Positions 14,743 through 22,461 of a stretch of DNA of 32,333 nucleotides are shown here, piece after piece. Numbering within the stretch: position 1 is the stretch's first letter; every line of letters starts with the position of its first letter. Source of the stretch: Microcaldota archaeon (GTDB taxonomy: Archaea; B1Sed10-29; WALL01; WAMD01); the NCBI GenBank assembly GCA_027077895.1, contig JALWQZ010000002.1:1-32333 (forward strand), written 5' to 3'. The notes below the pieces were generated by a model that saw only the letters and a list, made by a program, of their open reading frames with translations, was not told the DNA's origin and did not search any database. Position numbers and translations under genes: made by a program.

Positions 14743-15396
14743 TTGATAGAGAGAAAATTTGTAGATTATGGGAAAACAAAGGTCATGCTGGATAGATACC
14801 TCAAGGATAGGTTAAGTAGAGCAGGATACGCAGGTGTTGACATACAAAAGACACCACTAGTGACGAGGATAATAATAAAGGTTGAGAGACCTGGGCTAGT
14901 GATTGGAAGAAAGGGTAGATCAATAAAGGAACTTACAGATGATATAGAAGAAAAATTTGGTCTGCAAAACGTCCAGATAAAGGTGGAGGAGATTTCTGTT
15001 CCAGAATTGGATGCAGTTGTTATGGCAAATAGGATTGCAAGATCACTTGAAAAGGGTTTACATTTTAGAAAAGTCATGAATTGGGCAGCAGACAGGATTA
15101 TGAAAGCAGGCGCCCTAGGATGTGAAATCGTGATAAGTGGTAAATTGGTGGGAAAAGGTGGCATGGCAAGAAGAGAGAGGGTCGCAGTAGGATATCTAAA
15201 GAAAGCGGGGGAACCAGCAAAGCAAGTTAGAGTCGCTCATGCTCAAGCACTTAAGAAGGCCGGGATTATAGGTGTCACTGTGAGGATCGCTCCTCCAGAC
15301 ATGGAGTTACCTGAAAAGAAGGGTATATCAGAGCAACTGAAGGTAATAGGTGGTGAGAATGGCAATAATGAAAATGAAGGAACTCAGAGCGCTTAG
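14743..15396 (+). CDS. rps3: small ribosomal subunit protein S3 (uS3)
   Basis: 217 residues, starting at TTG after GAGGTCTGAG. The KH domain is clear, with the GXXG loop in PGLVIGRKGRSIKELT; the C-domain carries GCEIVISGKLVGKGGMARRERVAVGYLKKAG. It forms part of the mRNA entry site and helicase of the 30S subunit. The last 38 bases overlap the L29 gene. Confidence 0.96.
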   Translation: MIERKFVDYGKTKVMLDRYLKDRLSRAGYAGVDIQKTPLVTRIIIKVERPGLVIGRKGRSIKELTDDIEEKFGLQNVQIKVEEISVPELDAVVMANRIARSLEKGLHFRKVMNWAADRIMKAGALGCEIVISGKLVGKGGMARRERVAVGYLKKAGEPAKQVRVAHAQALKKAGIIGVTVRIAPPDMELPEKKGISEQLKVIGGENGNNENEGTQSA

Positions 15397-15565
15397 TGTC
15401 CCTGAACTAGAGGACAAGATGAAGGAGTTAGAATCAGAGTTAAGGCTAGAGATGGGGGCAGTGGCAAGTGGTGTGACACCGAAGAATCCAGGCAGGATAA
15501 GAGAAATAAAAAGAACAATTGCCAGGATAAAAACAATAATAAATGAAAGAGAGAAGGAGGTTTAG
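15359..15565 (+). CDS. rpl29: large ribosomal subunit protein L29 (uL29)
   Basis: 68 residues, two antiparallel helices: MKELRALSVPELEDKMKELESELRLE, then NPGRIREIKRTIARIKTIINERE. It lies beside L23 at the tunnel exit. The ATG at 15359 lies five bases after AGGTGG; in-frame GTG codons at 15350 and 15353 lie in that site, and ATG at 15368 is an alternative. It overlaps the end of S3. Confidence 0.94.
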   Translation: MAIMKMKELRALSVPELEDKMKELESELRLEMGAVASGVTPKNPGRIREIKRTIARIKTIINEREKEV

Positions 15566-15566
15566 A

Positions 15567-15854
15567 ATGAAAATTGGGGGTTTACCCGAAGAACTATTCG
15601 AAGAGCTCGATAAGAGCACAACCCATGTCAAGGTTACAACAGAAAGGCGAAAGTTTGGAAAGTTTGTGACGATAGTTGAACTATCTGACAAGGGCAATAA
15701 CATAGACCGCATCGCAAAAGAATTAAAGAAAAAACTTGCATGTGGAGGAGCGGTTAAGGAGAACCGGATTGAACTTCAAGGAAATCACCTTGACAAGATA
15801 AAAAAAGTGTTGGTACAGATGGGATATGCAGAAGATCAAATTGAATTACCATGA
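15567..15854 (+). CDS. translation initiation factor SUI1 (aIF1/eIF1 homologue)
   Basis: 95 residues. It carries the SUI1 signature: a basic strand VKVTTERRKFGKFVTIVELS, the KELKKKLACGGAVKE turn, then IELQGNHLDKIKKVLVQMGY. It binds the small subunit P-site region and enforces start-codon selection. The ATG at 15567 is placed by a strong GGAGGT site that overlaps the L29 stop; in-frame upstream codons would lie within L29. Position between L29 and Rnp1 is standard for archaea. Confidence 0.95.
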   Translation: MKIGGLPEELFEELDKSTTHVKVTTERRKFGKFVTIVELSDKGNNIDRIAKELKKKLACGGAVKENRIELQGNHLDKIKKVLVQMGYAEDQIELP

Positions 15855-15855
15855 T

Positions 15856-16158
15856 ATGATGGATATTGCCCGCGGCATTATAGGCCGTGAGGCAGAGGTT
15901 ATAAACTCAAATAACAGATCCCTCGTGGGGATCAAAGGAAGAATCATTGATGAAACCCTAAAAACCATTGTGATACTCACAAAAAACGGGAAAAAAGTGA
16001 TACCTAAAAACGGTGTCGTACTGAAGGTGAATCTGCCTTCAGGATATGTCACCGTTGAGGGAAAGATGATAATGCAAAGACCTGAAGAAAGGATAAAGAA
16101 GTGGTGGAGAAAGATAAGGAAGGTGAAAAGGTATGCCAACAAAAACCAAAGAAGTTGA
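15856..16158 (+). CDS. rnp1: RNase P protein component 1 (Rnp1/Pop4, aRpp29)
   Basis: 100 residues. IIGREAEVINSNNRSLVGIKGRIIDET followed by strands around VIPKNGVVLKVNLPSGYVTVEGK matches the Sm-like barrel of archaeal Rpp29, with a basic C-terminal helix (RPEERIKKWWRKIRK). It pairs with Rpp21 on the RNase P RNA during tRNA 5' maturation. Start MMDIARG at 15856, one base after the SUI1 stop; a longer frame from 15826 would lie within SUI1. Confidence 0.93.
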   Translation: MMDIARGIIGREAEVINSNNRSLVGIKGRIIDETLKTIVILTKNGKKVIPKNGVVLKVNLPSGYVTVEGKMIMQRPEERIKKWWRKIRKVKRYANKNQRS

Positions 16159-16453
16159 GTGCAACGACCCAAATTGCCCTATTCACGGGAATATAAAGAT
16201 AAGGGGGAACATATTCAGGGCAAAGGTTGTCTCTGTTGGAAAAATGAATAGATCAGCAGTGGTTGAAAGAGAGTTCATAAAGAAAATAAAAAAGTATGAA
16301 AGACTTGCAAGAGAAAGATCAAGGATGACTGTTCATCTACCTGACTGCATAAACGTGAAACCTGGGGATATTGTGTTGGTTGGTGAAACGAGAAAGATAA
16401 GCAAGACAAAATCATTCGTCATATTTGATGTCGTAAAGAGAGCAGGTGAATGA
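16133..16453 (+). CDS. rps17: small ribosomal subunit protein S17 (uS17)
   Basis: 106 residues. It has the archaeal N-terminal extension with ECNDPNCPIHG (Cys and His), then the OB-fold AKVVSVGKMNRSAVVERE and VHLPDCINVKPGDIVLVGETRKISKTKSFVI. It binds 16S rRNA h11/h7. It overlaps the end of Rnp1 by 26 bases, with AGGTGAAAAGGT ahead of the ATG. Confidence 0.96.
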   Translation: MPTKTKEVECNDPNCPIHGNIKIRGNIFRAKVVSVGKMNRSAVVEREFIKKIKKYERLARERSRMTVHLPDCINVKPGDIVLVGETRKISKTKSFVIFDVVKRAGE

Positions 16454-16454
16454 A

Positions 16455-16853
16455 ATGAAGGGTGTCGGCACACATGTAGTGAAAGCCTTGCACATTGGCT
16501 CTAGGCTCGTATGCGACGACAATACAGGGGCCAAGGAATTGGAGATAGTAGGAGTCGTTGGTTTCAAGAGTAAAAGAAGGGTGCTAGCAAGAGCTGGCGT
16601 TGGAGATATTGTTATATGTAGTGTCAAAAAGGGTAAACCAGACATAAGGAAAAAGGTTGTTAAAGCCGTGATTATACGACAAAAAAAGGAGTATAGGCGC
16701 CCTGATGGAACTAGAATCAAGTTTTCTGATAATGCTGCAGTAATCGTTGATGATAAAGGTATGCCAAAGGGGACTGAAATCAAAGGAATAGTGGCCAAGG
16801 AGGTAGCAGAAAGGTTCCCAAAGGTTGCGACATTGGCTAAGAACGTGCTATGA
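16455..16853 (+). CDS. rpl14: large ribosomal subunit protein L14 (uL14)
   Basis: 132 residues. GSRLVCDDNTGAKELEIVGVVG and VVKAVIIRQKKEYRRPDGTRIKFSDNAAVIVDDKGMPKGTEIKG are the uL14 beta-barrel signature. It forms inter-subunit bridges. ATG at 16455 is four bases after GGTGAA; an in-frame GTG at 16446 lies inside that site and is discarded. Confidence 0.97.
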   Translation: MKGVGTHVVKALHIGSRLVCDDNTGAKELEIVGVVGFKSKRRVLARAGVGDIVICSVKKGKPDIRKKVVKAVIIRQKKEYRRPDGTRIKFSDNAAVIVDDKGMPKGTEIKGIVAKEVAERFPKVATLAKNVL

Positions 16854-16864
16854 TGGTGATGATG

Positions 16865-17242
16865 ATGCAAAAGAAGGTTAGTTCAAAACCAAGAAAACAA
16901 AGGAAAGCACACTTTAACGCACCATTACATGTGAGACATAAGAAGATGTCTGCTCCACTGAGTAAAGATTTAAGGGATAAATACAAAAGAAGAAGTTTCC
17001 CTGTTAGGACAGGTGATACAGTAAGAGTAGTCAGGGGAGACTTCAAAGGAATAGAGGGCAAGGTCACTAGAGTAGATTCAAAGAAGTATAAGGTGTATAT
17101 AGACAAAGTAAAGCGGAGAAAGGTAAACGGTGAAGAAGTGCTTATTCCTATTCACCCATCAAATGTTATAATAACAGATTTGGACCTCGAAGATGAAAAG
17201 AGGAGAATGAAACTATCTAAGAAGGTCAAAACTACTGAGTAA
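16865..17242 (+). CDS. rpl24: large ribosomal subunit protein L24 (uL24, archaeal L24P)
   Basis: 125 residues. The basic N-terminus ends in HVRHKKMSAPLSKDLRDKYKRRSFPVRTGDTVRVVRGDFKGIEGKV, the KOW motif of archaeal/eukaryotic uL24, followed by NGEEVLIPIHPSNVIITDL. The start region is a run of near-tandem ATG/GTG codons from 16850; the GGTGAT at 16855-16860 favours ATG 16865 (four-base spacing), with 16862 next. Confidence 0.94.
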   Translation: MQKKVSSKPRKQRKAHFNAPLHVRHKKMSAPLSKDLRDKYKRRSFPVRTGDTVRVVRGDFKGIEGKVTRVDSKKYKVYIDKVKRRKVNGEEVLIPIHPSNVIITDLDLEDEKRRMKLSKKVKTTE

Positions 17243-17253
17243 AGGGTGTTCAC

Positions 17254-17973
17254 ATGGCAAAAAAAGGTGGAAATAGGAAATTAAAAAGGCTCGCAGCGCC
17301 GAAAACATGGAAGATTGCAAGAAAGGAGTCGAAATGGATAATAAAGTCTAGTCCAGGCCCACACTCAATGGAAACTAGTGTTCCACTAGGTGTTATGCTC
17401 AGGGACATACTAAAGATCGCAAAGACGTCTAGGGAAGTTAGATACATACTAAAAAACGGGAAGATAAAGGTTGACGGTAGGATCAGGAAATCAATAAAAT
17501 TCCCAGTGGGATTCATGGACGTAATAGCCATACCCACATTAGATAAGTACTACAGAGTAGTATACGACAACCTGGGAAGGCTAGACGCAGTTGAGATAGA
17601 TAGGAACGAGGCGAGAAGAAAACTAGTCAAAGTCACCAGCAAAAACCTAGTCAGAGGAGGCAAAATACAACTTGGGTTCCACGACGGAAAGACGTTACTA
17701 ACCGATGATAACACAATTAGGGTAGGGGATAGCCTATTGATATCTGTCCCAGAACAGAAGGTAGAGAAGATAGCGAAGTTGGATAAGGGTAATCTGTCGT
17801 ACATAACAGGTGGACAGCACACTGGAGAAATTGCTGAGATAATTGACATAATAAAAGGAACAATCACTAGACCAACACAAGTACTGCTAAAGAAGGGGGA
17901 TGAGCAATTCCTCACTAAGAAAGATTATGTTTTTGTTATCGGTGAGAAAGAGCCTCTAATACACATAGGGTGA
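17254..17973 (+). CDS. rps4e: small ribosomal subunit protein S4e (eS4)
   Basis: 239 residues. The N-terminus GNRKLKRLAAPKTW, the S4-like RNA-binding segment (VPLGVMLRDILKIAKTSREVRYILKNGKIKVDGRIRK), a central domain and a C-terminal KOW-like part (TGGQHTGEIAEIID) match archaeal S4e, which has no bacterial counterpart. Preceded by GGGTGTTCAC. The next gene starts six bases after its stop. Confidence 0.96.
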   Translation: MAKKGGNRKLKRLAAPKTWKIARKESKWIIKSSPGPHSMETSVPLGVMLRDILKIAKTSREVRYILKNGKIKVDGRIRKSIKFPVGFMDVIAIPTLDKYYRVVYDNLGRLDAVEIDRNEARRKLVKVTSKNLVRGGKIQLGFHDGKTLLTDDNTIRVGDSLLISVPEQKVEKIAKLDKGNLSYITGGQHTGEIAEIIDIIKGTITRPTQVLLKKGDEQFLTKKDYVFVIGEKEPLIHIG

Positions 17974-17979
17974 TAAGAG

Positions 17980-18492
17980 ATGTCAAAAGCGAAAATAAAG
18001 ATTACTAAGGTCACCATAAATATTGGTGTTGGAGAATCTGGAGAAAGGTTGGATAAAGCAGCGCAATTGATAGAAAAACTGACTGGTCAGAAGCCAGTTA
18101 GAACAAAATCAAAACACAGAATCCCAACATGGGGAATAAGGAAAAAGCAACCGATTGGTGTGAAAGTGACACTCAGAGGTCAAAAAGCAATGGACTTCTT
18201 AAAAATGGCATTAGAAGCCAAGGATAATACCTTAAAGGCAGAAAACTTTGATGATAACGGAAACTTTGCATTCGGAGTCCATGAATACATTGATCTGCCT
18301 GGAATAAAGTATGATCCAGATATTGGTTTATTTGGTTTTGATGTATGTGTAACTGTTGAAAAGGACGGGTACAGAGTCACAAAGAGAAAGAGACAAAAGA
18401 ACAAAATCCCCGTTAGGCATAAGTTGACAAAAGAAGAGTCCATAAAATGGGCTCAGGAAAATTTGGGTGTAAAAATCACAGAGGGTGATTGA
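17980..18492 (+). CDS. rpl5: large ribosomal subunit protein L5 (uL5)
   Basis: 170 residues. KITKVTINIGVGESGERLDKAAQLIEKLTGQKPVRTKSK followed by PIGVKVTLRG is the uL5 signature, with HEYIDLPGIKYDPDIGLFGFDV later. It binds 5S rRNA and contacts the P-site tRNA elbow. The site GGTGAT overlaps the S4e stop. Confidence 0.97.
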   Translation: MSKAKIKITKVTINIGVGESGERLDKAAQLIEKLTGQKPVRTKSKHRIPTWGIRKKQPIGVKVTLRGQKAMDFLKMALEAKDNTLKAENFDDNGNFAFGVHEYIDLPGIKYDPDIGLFGFDVCVTVEKDGYRVTKRKRQKNKIPVRHKLTKEESIKWAQENLGVKITEGD

Positions 18493-18494
18493 AA

Positions 18495-18650
18495 ATGTCA
18501 AAGGATGAAGCAAAGAAGAAAAGAGAATTGCCAACATGTGAAATATGTGGCAGTCATAAGAGAGTCATAAGGAAGTACGGAATGAATATTTGTGGTAAGT
18601 GCTTCAGAGAAGTCGCAGAAAAGATAGGCTTCGAGAAACACGGTATCTGA
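18495..18650 (+). CDS. rps14: small ribosomal subunit protein S14 (uS14, zinc-binding)
   Basis: A short 51-residue gene. Two CxxC pairs (Cys15/Cys18 and Cys33/Cys36) make a zinc ribbon; the text LPTCEICGSHKRVIRKYG and NICGKCFREVAEKIGFEK is typical of archaeal uS14, which binds the 30S head. GGTGAT precedes the ATG by six bases, and it starts two bases after the L5 stop. The position between L5 and S8 is the expected one. Confidence 0.96.
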   Translation: MSKDEAKKKRELPTCEICGSHKRVIRKYGMNICGKCFREVAEKIGFEKHGI

Positions 18651-18660
18651 GGTGATATAG

Positions 18661-19050
18661 GTGTTAACAGACCCAGTTGCAGACGCAATGCAGAGAATTA
18701 AAAATGCTGAGAAGGCAGGCAAAGGAGAGGTTACACTAAAACCAGCATCAAAACTACTTGGAAACATACTAAATGTGATGCAAAAAAGAGGTTACATAGG
18801 TGAATACGAGTTTATAGATGATGGAAGAGGAGGGGTATACAAGGTGAAACTCGTTGGCAAGATAAATGATTGCAAAGCAATAAAACCAAGATTCCCAGCA
18901 AAATACATGGAATTGGAGAATTGGGAGAAAAGATTCTTACCTGCTGCAGATATAGGTATCCTTATTATCTCAACTCCTCTAGGAGTTATGGATCAAGAAG
19001 AGGCAAAGAAAAGAAAGATTGGTGGAAGATTGCTAGCATATGTATATTGA
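18661..19050 (+). CDS. rps8: small ribosomal subunit protein S8 (uS8)
   Basis: 129 residues starting at GTG after GAGGTGATATAG. DPVADAMQRIKNAEKAGKGEV opens the protein, and the C-domain ends with ISTPLGVMDQEEAKKRKIGGRLLAYVY, the conserved rRNA-binding tail. A central 30S assembly protein bound to h21. Confidence 0.97.
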   Translation: MLTDPVADAMQRIKNAEKAGKGEVTLKPASKLLGNILNVMQKRGYIGEYEFIDDGRGGVYKVKLVGKINDCKAIKPRFPAKYMELENWEKRFLPAADIGILIISTPLGVMDQEEAKKRKIGGRLLAYVY

Positions 19051-19060
19051 GGGGATAGAA

Positions 19061-19615
19061 ATGGTGCTTGCAGCTAAAATAGAAGAATATGTGGAGATAC
19101 CTGATGGTGTTAATATTGACATTGATGGAATGAAGGTAAAGGTAAGTGGCCCGAAGGGAACGTTAGAAAGGGAGTTTAAAACCAAAGAAGAAATACACAT
19201 AGACAAGGAGGAAGGTAAGATAAAGATATGGGCTCTATTTCCTAGAAGAAGAACAAAGGCAATGGTTGGAACAGTGAGGGCCCACATAAACAATATGATA
19301 ACCGGTGTAACAAAGGGATACACATACAAATTAAGGATACATTATAGACACTTCCCAATGAACGTGAGTGTTGAGGGGGATAGGGTGGTTATAAAGAACT
19401 TCCTTGGGGAGAAATATCCTAGGTATGCTGAGATACTTGATGGTGTTAGCGTTAAGATAAAGGGTAAAGAGGAGATAGTTGTAGAGGGAATTGATAGAGA
19501 AAAGGTAGGACAGACTGCAGCAAACATAGAGCAAGCAACAATTGTCAGAAAGAGAGATCCGCGTGTTTTCGTTGATGGGATATACATAGTTGAGAAAGGT
19601 GTTGCCAATGAATGA
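19061..19615 (+). CDS. rpl6: large ribosomal subunit protein L6 (uL6)
   Basis: 184 residues. Two repeated alpha/beta domains typical of uL6, with VKVSGPKGTLEREF in the first and FLGEKYPRYAEILDGVSVKIKGKEEIVVEGIDREKVGQTAANIEQATIVRKRDPRVFVDGIYIV in the second. It sits near the GTPase centre. The ATG at 19061 follows GAGGGGATAGA; a frame from 19040 would overlap S8 and is less likely. Confidence 0.95.
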   Translation: MVLAAKIEEYVEIPDGVNIDIDGMKVKVSGPKGTLEREFKTKEEIHIDKEEGKIKIWALFPRRRTKAMVGTVRAHINNMITGVTKGYTYKLRIHYRHFPMNVSVEGDRVVIKNFLGEKYPRYAEILDGVSVKIKGKEEIVVEGIDREKVGQTAANIEQATIVRKRDPRVFVDGIYIVEKGVANE

Positions 19616-19949
19616 TAGGAAACTTCCCACGTTTCAAAAGCAGTATTCACATATGAAGAAAAGGGCACAAAAGAGTGGTTGGAGGAAGCCGAGGGGCATA
19701 GATAGTAAGCAGAGAAAGAACGTTAAAGCAAAGGGTGCACACCCTAGAATTGGATACTCGGCACCGTCAAAAAGTAGAGGACTACATCCCAGTGGATATG
19801 AAGAAGTGTACGTAAGGAATATGGATGATCTAATGAAAATAGATCCTGAAACACAGGCAGCAAGGCTCTCAGCCACATTAGGTAAGAAAAAGAGAGAGGA
19901 GATACTGGCCAAAGCAAATGAATTGAAGATAAGAGTATTGAACGGGTGA
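19608..19949 (+). CDS. rpl32e: large ribosomal subunit protein L32e (eL32)
   Basis: 113 residues. SGWRKPRGIDSKQRKNVKAKGAHPRIGYSAPSKSRGLHPSG is the diagnostic eL32 core, followed by strands with EVYVRNMDDL and an RLSATLGKKKREEILAKA helix. Archaeal/eukaryotic-specific. ATG 19608 overlaps the L6 stop by eight bases, with AAGGTG upstream. Confidence 0.95.
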   Translation: MNDRKLPTFQKQYSHMKKRAQKSGWRKPRGIDSKQRKNVKAKGAHPRIGYSAPSKSRGLHPSGYEEVYVRNMDDLMKIDPETQAARLSATLGKKKREEILAKANELKIRVLNG

Positions 19950-19955
19950 ACAAAA

Positions 19956-20369
19956 ATGGAACTCAAGAAAGTAAAAGAACTAACTGCTAGAACTTATGGC
20001 GTTGGAGTCTCTAGGGTCAAAATAAACGACCCTGAGCAGGCAAAGGATGTTATAACTAGAGAAGACGTCAGAAATCTAGTGAAGAAGGGTGTTATAGTAA
20101 TCACAAAAAAGAGAGGGACATCCAGAAGCAGAGCCAGGGTACTAGAAGCAAAGAGAAAAAAGGGTAAAAGAAGGGGCCCAGGAAGCAGAAAAGGAAAAAA
20201 GACCGCAAGGAAACCAAAAAAGGAAGCATGGATGGAAAGGGTTAGAGCCCTAAGGAAAGCACTAAAGCAAGCCAAACCTGACAATTACAGGAAGATTTAC
20301 CGTATGATAAAAGGAGGATATTTCAGAAGCAAGAAACATTTACTAAACTACATAAGAGGTGTTAAATAA
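19956..20369 (+). CDS. rpl19e: large ribosomal subunit protein L19e (eL19)
   Basis: 137 residues, slightly shorter than many archaeal eL19 (about 150). The N-terminal helical domain contains SRVKINDPEQAKDVITREDVRNLVKKGVI. The long basic helix follows (KRRGPGSRKGKKTARKPKKEAWMERVRALRKALK), ending in KIYRMIKGGYFRSKKHLLNYI. The stop TAA shares its last A with the L18 ATG. Confidence 0.95.
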   Translation: MELKKVKELTARTYGVGVSRVKINDPEQAKDVITREDVRNLVKKGVIVITKKRGTSRSRARVLEAKRKKGKRRGPGSRKGKKTARKPKKEAWMERVRALRKALKQAKPDNYRKIYRMIKGGYFRSKKHLLNYIRGVK

Positions 20370-20884
20370 TGGCGCACTCAACCATTTATAGAGTCAAGTT
20401 CAGAAGGAGAAGAGAGGGAAAGACCAATTACAAGAAAAGATTAGCACTAGTTAAGTCAGAAAAACCTAGACTAGTCATAAGAGTATTAAACAGGCAGGTA
20501 ATCGCTCAACTAGTAATTTACGACCCAAGGGGAGACAAGGTCGTTGCATCTGCGTCATCCCATGAGTTAAAGAAATTCGGGTGGGAAGGCCACCCAGGAA
20601 ACGCACCATCCGCATACTTGACAGGATTGCTACTAGGCACTAGAGCAAAAAAGAAGGGGTACTCTGAAGCAATCCTTGATATTGGTCTACATACTCCCGT
20701 GCCTGGATCAAATGTTTATGCCGCATTAAAGGGGGCAGTTGATGGTGGACTAGACGTGCCCCATAGCGAAGAAGTTTTACCAAGCGAGGATAGGATAAGA
20801 GGCAGCATAATCGCAGAGTACCGGGGTATACCACACTTAACCGAAAAATTTGAAGAAACAAAGAGCAAAATACTAAAGGTGTAG
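20369..20884 (+). CDS. rpl18: large ribosomal subunit protein L18 (uL18)
   Basis: 171 residues. It has the basic N-terminus FRRRREGKTNYKKRLALVKSEKPRLVIRVLNRQVIAQLV, then AYLTGLLLGTRAKKKGYSEAILDIGLHTPVPGSNVYAALKGAVDGGLDVPHSEEVLPSEDRI, matching archaeal uL18. It binds 5S rRNA beside L5. Starts in the TAATG overlap with L19e. Confidence 0.96.
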   Translation: MAHSTIYRVKFRRRREGKTNYKKRLALVKSEKPRLVIRVLNRQVIAQLVIYDPRGDKVVASASSHELKKFGWEGHPGNAPSAYLTGLLLGTRAKKKGYSEAILDIGLHTPVPGSNVYAALKGAVDGGLDVPHSEEVLPSEDRIRGSIIAEYRGIPHLTEKFEETKSKILKV

Positions 20885-20893
20885 GGTGATTAA

Positions 20894-21556
20894 ATGGTGA
20901 ACGAAAACTGGGTACCAAAAACAAGGCTTGGAAAGATGGTCCTAAATGGAGAAATAAAAACAATGGACCAAGCACTAGAGACTAAACTCCCAATAAGGGA
21001 ACCAGAAATAATTGACATACTACTTCCCGACCTAAAATCTGAAGTCCTAGACATAAACCTAGTTAGAAGGACAACCGATTCTGGAAGGAAATCGCGGTTC
21101 ATGGCAACAGTGGTTGTTGGAAACAAGAATGGATTTGTTGGGGTTGGAATGGGAAAAGACAACAATGTCAGACCTGCAATTGAAAAAGCAACAAGAGCCG
21201 CAAAGTTGAATATAATAAAAGTTAGGATGGGATGCGGTTCATGGGAGTGTAGATGCGGGGGTCACCACTCTATACCATACACAACAGAAGGTAAGTGGGG
21301 ATCAGTTAGAGTCAGATTAATGCCCGCACCTAAAGGCACAGGATTGGTAATAGGTGACACAGGAAAGAAAATCCTAGAATTTGCAGGTATAAAAGATGTC
21401 TGGTCAAAGACGTGGGGAGACACTAGGACAGTATACAACTTCGCATTTGCTGTTTGGGATGCTCTAAAGAACCTGAAGAAAACTAGGATTCCTGATGATG
21501 TCATAATTAAAGCAGAATCCGTAAAAGCACCAATAGAGGAAGGTGTTGAGGAATGA
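20894..21556 (+). CDS. rps5: small ribosomal subunit protein S5 (uS5)
   Basis: 220 residues. The double-stranded-RNA-like N-domain has RFMATVVVGNKNGFVGVGMGKDNNVRPAIEKATRAAKLN. The archaeal version GCGSWECRCGGHHSIPY with its Cys residues follows, then PAPKGTGLVIGDTGKKILEFAGIKDVWSKTWGDTRT. It guards the mRNA entry site and decoding fidelity. Starts after GGTGATTAA. Confidence 0.96.
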   Translation: MVNENWVPKTRLGKMVLNGEIKTMDQALETKLPIREPEIIDILLPDLKSEVLDINLVRRTTDSGRKSRFMATVVVGNKNGFVGVGMGKDNNVRPAIEKATRAAKLNIIKVRMGCGSWECRCGGHHSIPYTTEGKWGSVRVRLMPAPKGTGLVIGDTGKKILEFAGIKDVWSKTWGDTRTVYNFAFAVWDALKNLKKTRIPDDVIIKAESVKAPIEEGVEE

Positions 21557-22020
21557 AGAGGCTAGCTGTGATCCAGATTAGAGGGCTCATAAACGCACCA
21601 AAGGAAGTTAGGGATACCCTAAAAATGCTAAAATTGACAAGGGCTAACCATTGTGTTATTGTAGACGACAGGCCTACGTATGTTGGCATGCTAAAAAAGG
21701 TTGCTCCATGGATAACATGGGGGGAAATAAACGAGGAAACAATGGCCAAATTGATTAAAAAGAGGGGAAGATTGGTGGGGGACAAAAAAGTGACAGATGA
21801 CTATGTAAAGGAGAACACAAAGTATAAGGATATTAATGAATTTGTAAAGGCATTCATAAAATTTGAAGCAGAATTAGAGGACATTCCTGGGATGAAACCA
21901 GTATTTAGGTTAACACCACCATCAGGAGGGCTAAGGTCTATAAAGAGATTCGTCCAGGAAGGTGGAGACAGAGGATATCGTGGAGAAGAGATAAACAAAC
22001 TCCTAGAAAAAATGATATGA
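21553..22020 (+). CDS. rpl30: large ribosomal subunit protein L30 (uL30)
   Basis: 155 residues, the long archaeal form. LAVIQIRGLINAPKEVRDTLKMLKLTRANHCVIVDD opens it, and FRLTPPSGGLRSIKRFVQEGGDRGYRGEEINKLLEKM closes it, including an archaeal/eukaryotic extension. The ATG overlaps the S5 stop by four bases (ATGA). Confidence 0.96.
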   Translation: MKRLAVIQIRGLINAPKEVRDTLKMLKLTRANHCVIVDDRPTYVGMLKKVAPWITWGEINEETMAKLIKKRGRLVGDKKVTDDYVKENTKYKDINEFVKAFIKFEAELEDIPGMKPVFRLTPPSGGLRSIKRFVQEGGDRGYRGEEINKLLEKMI

Positions 22021-22030
22021 GGGATGAAAT

Positions 22031-22435
22031 ATGGCGTTGAAGAATAGAAAGATTAGAAAGAAGCACAGAGGAACAAGGACAAACGGTAGAGGAAAAAAGG
22101 GATCTAGGCAAAAGGGTAGTGCCGGTGGTAGAGGAAACGCTGGTTCATTCAGACACAAAAAGATATGGTTCATAAAGAACAGACCAGGCTACTTTGGTAA
22201 GTCAGGTATGCCAACAGGAAAAAGAGAGAAAGTGAAGTATGTAACCCTAGCATGGATAAATGAATATGCGGAAAAGAAGGGTGTCAAAGAAGTAGATGTT
22301 TCAGAATTTGGGTACAATAGAGTTCTAGGAAGAGGGAGTATAAATGCGCCAATCACAATAAAGGCAAAGTCATTCAGCAAGAGGGCAATTGAAAAGATAG
22401 AGGCCGCTGGCGGAAAAGCAGTAGTCACCCAATGA
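22031..22435 (+). CDS. rpl15: large ribosomal subunit protein L15 (uL15)
   Basis: 134 residues. The very basic Gly-rich N-terminus (RKKHRGTRTNGRGKKGSRQKGSAGGRGNAGSFRHKK) and the globular end (KSFSKRAIEKIEAAGGKAVV) are classic archaeal uL15. It precedes secY, the conserved order in archaea. Confidence 0.96.
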   Translation: MALKNRKIRKKHRGTRTNGRGKKGSRQKGSAGGRGNAGSFRHKKIWFIKNRPGYFGKSGMPTGKREKVKYVTLAWINEYAEKKGVKEVDVSEFGYNRVLGRGSINAPITIKAKSFSKRAIEKIEAAGGKAVVTQ

Positions 22436-22461
22436 ACCCTTTTTGGATTTAGGTGGTATTA

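Noticed and set aside
16412..16870. Minus-strand frame starting with a run of His codons
   Set aside because: It is the antisense of the near-tandem ATG/GTG codons at the L24 start and of L14; not a gene.
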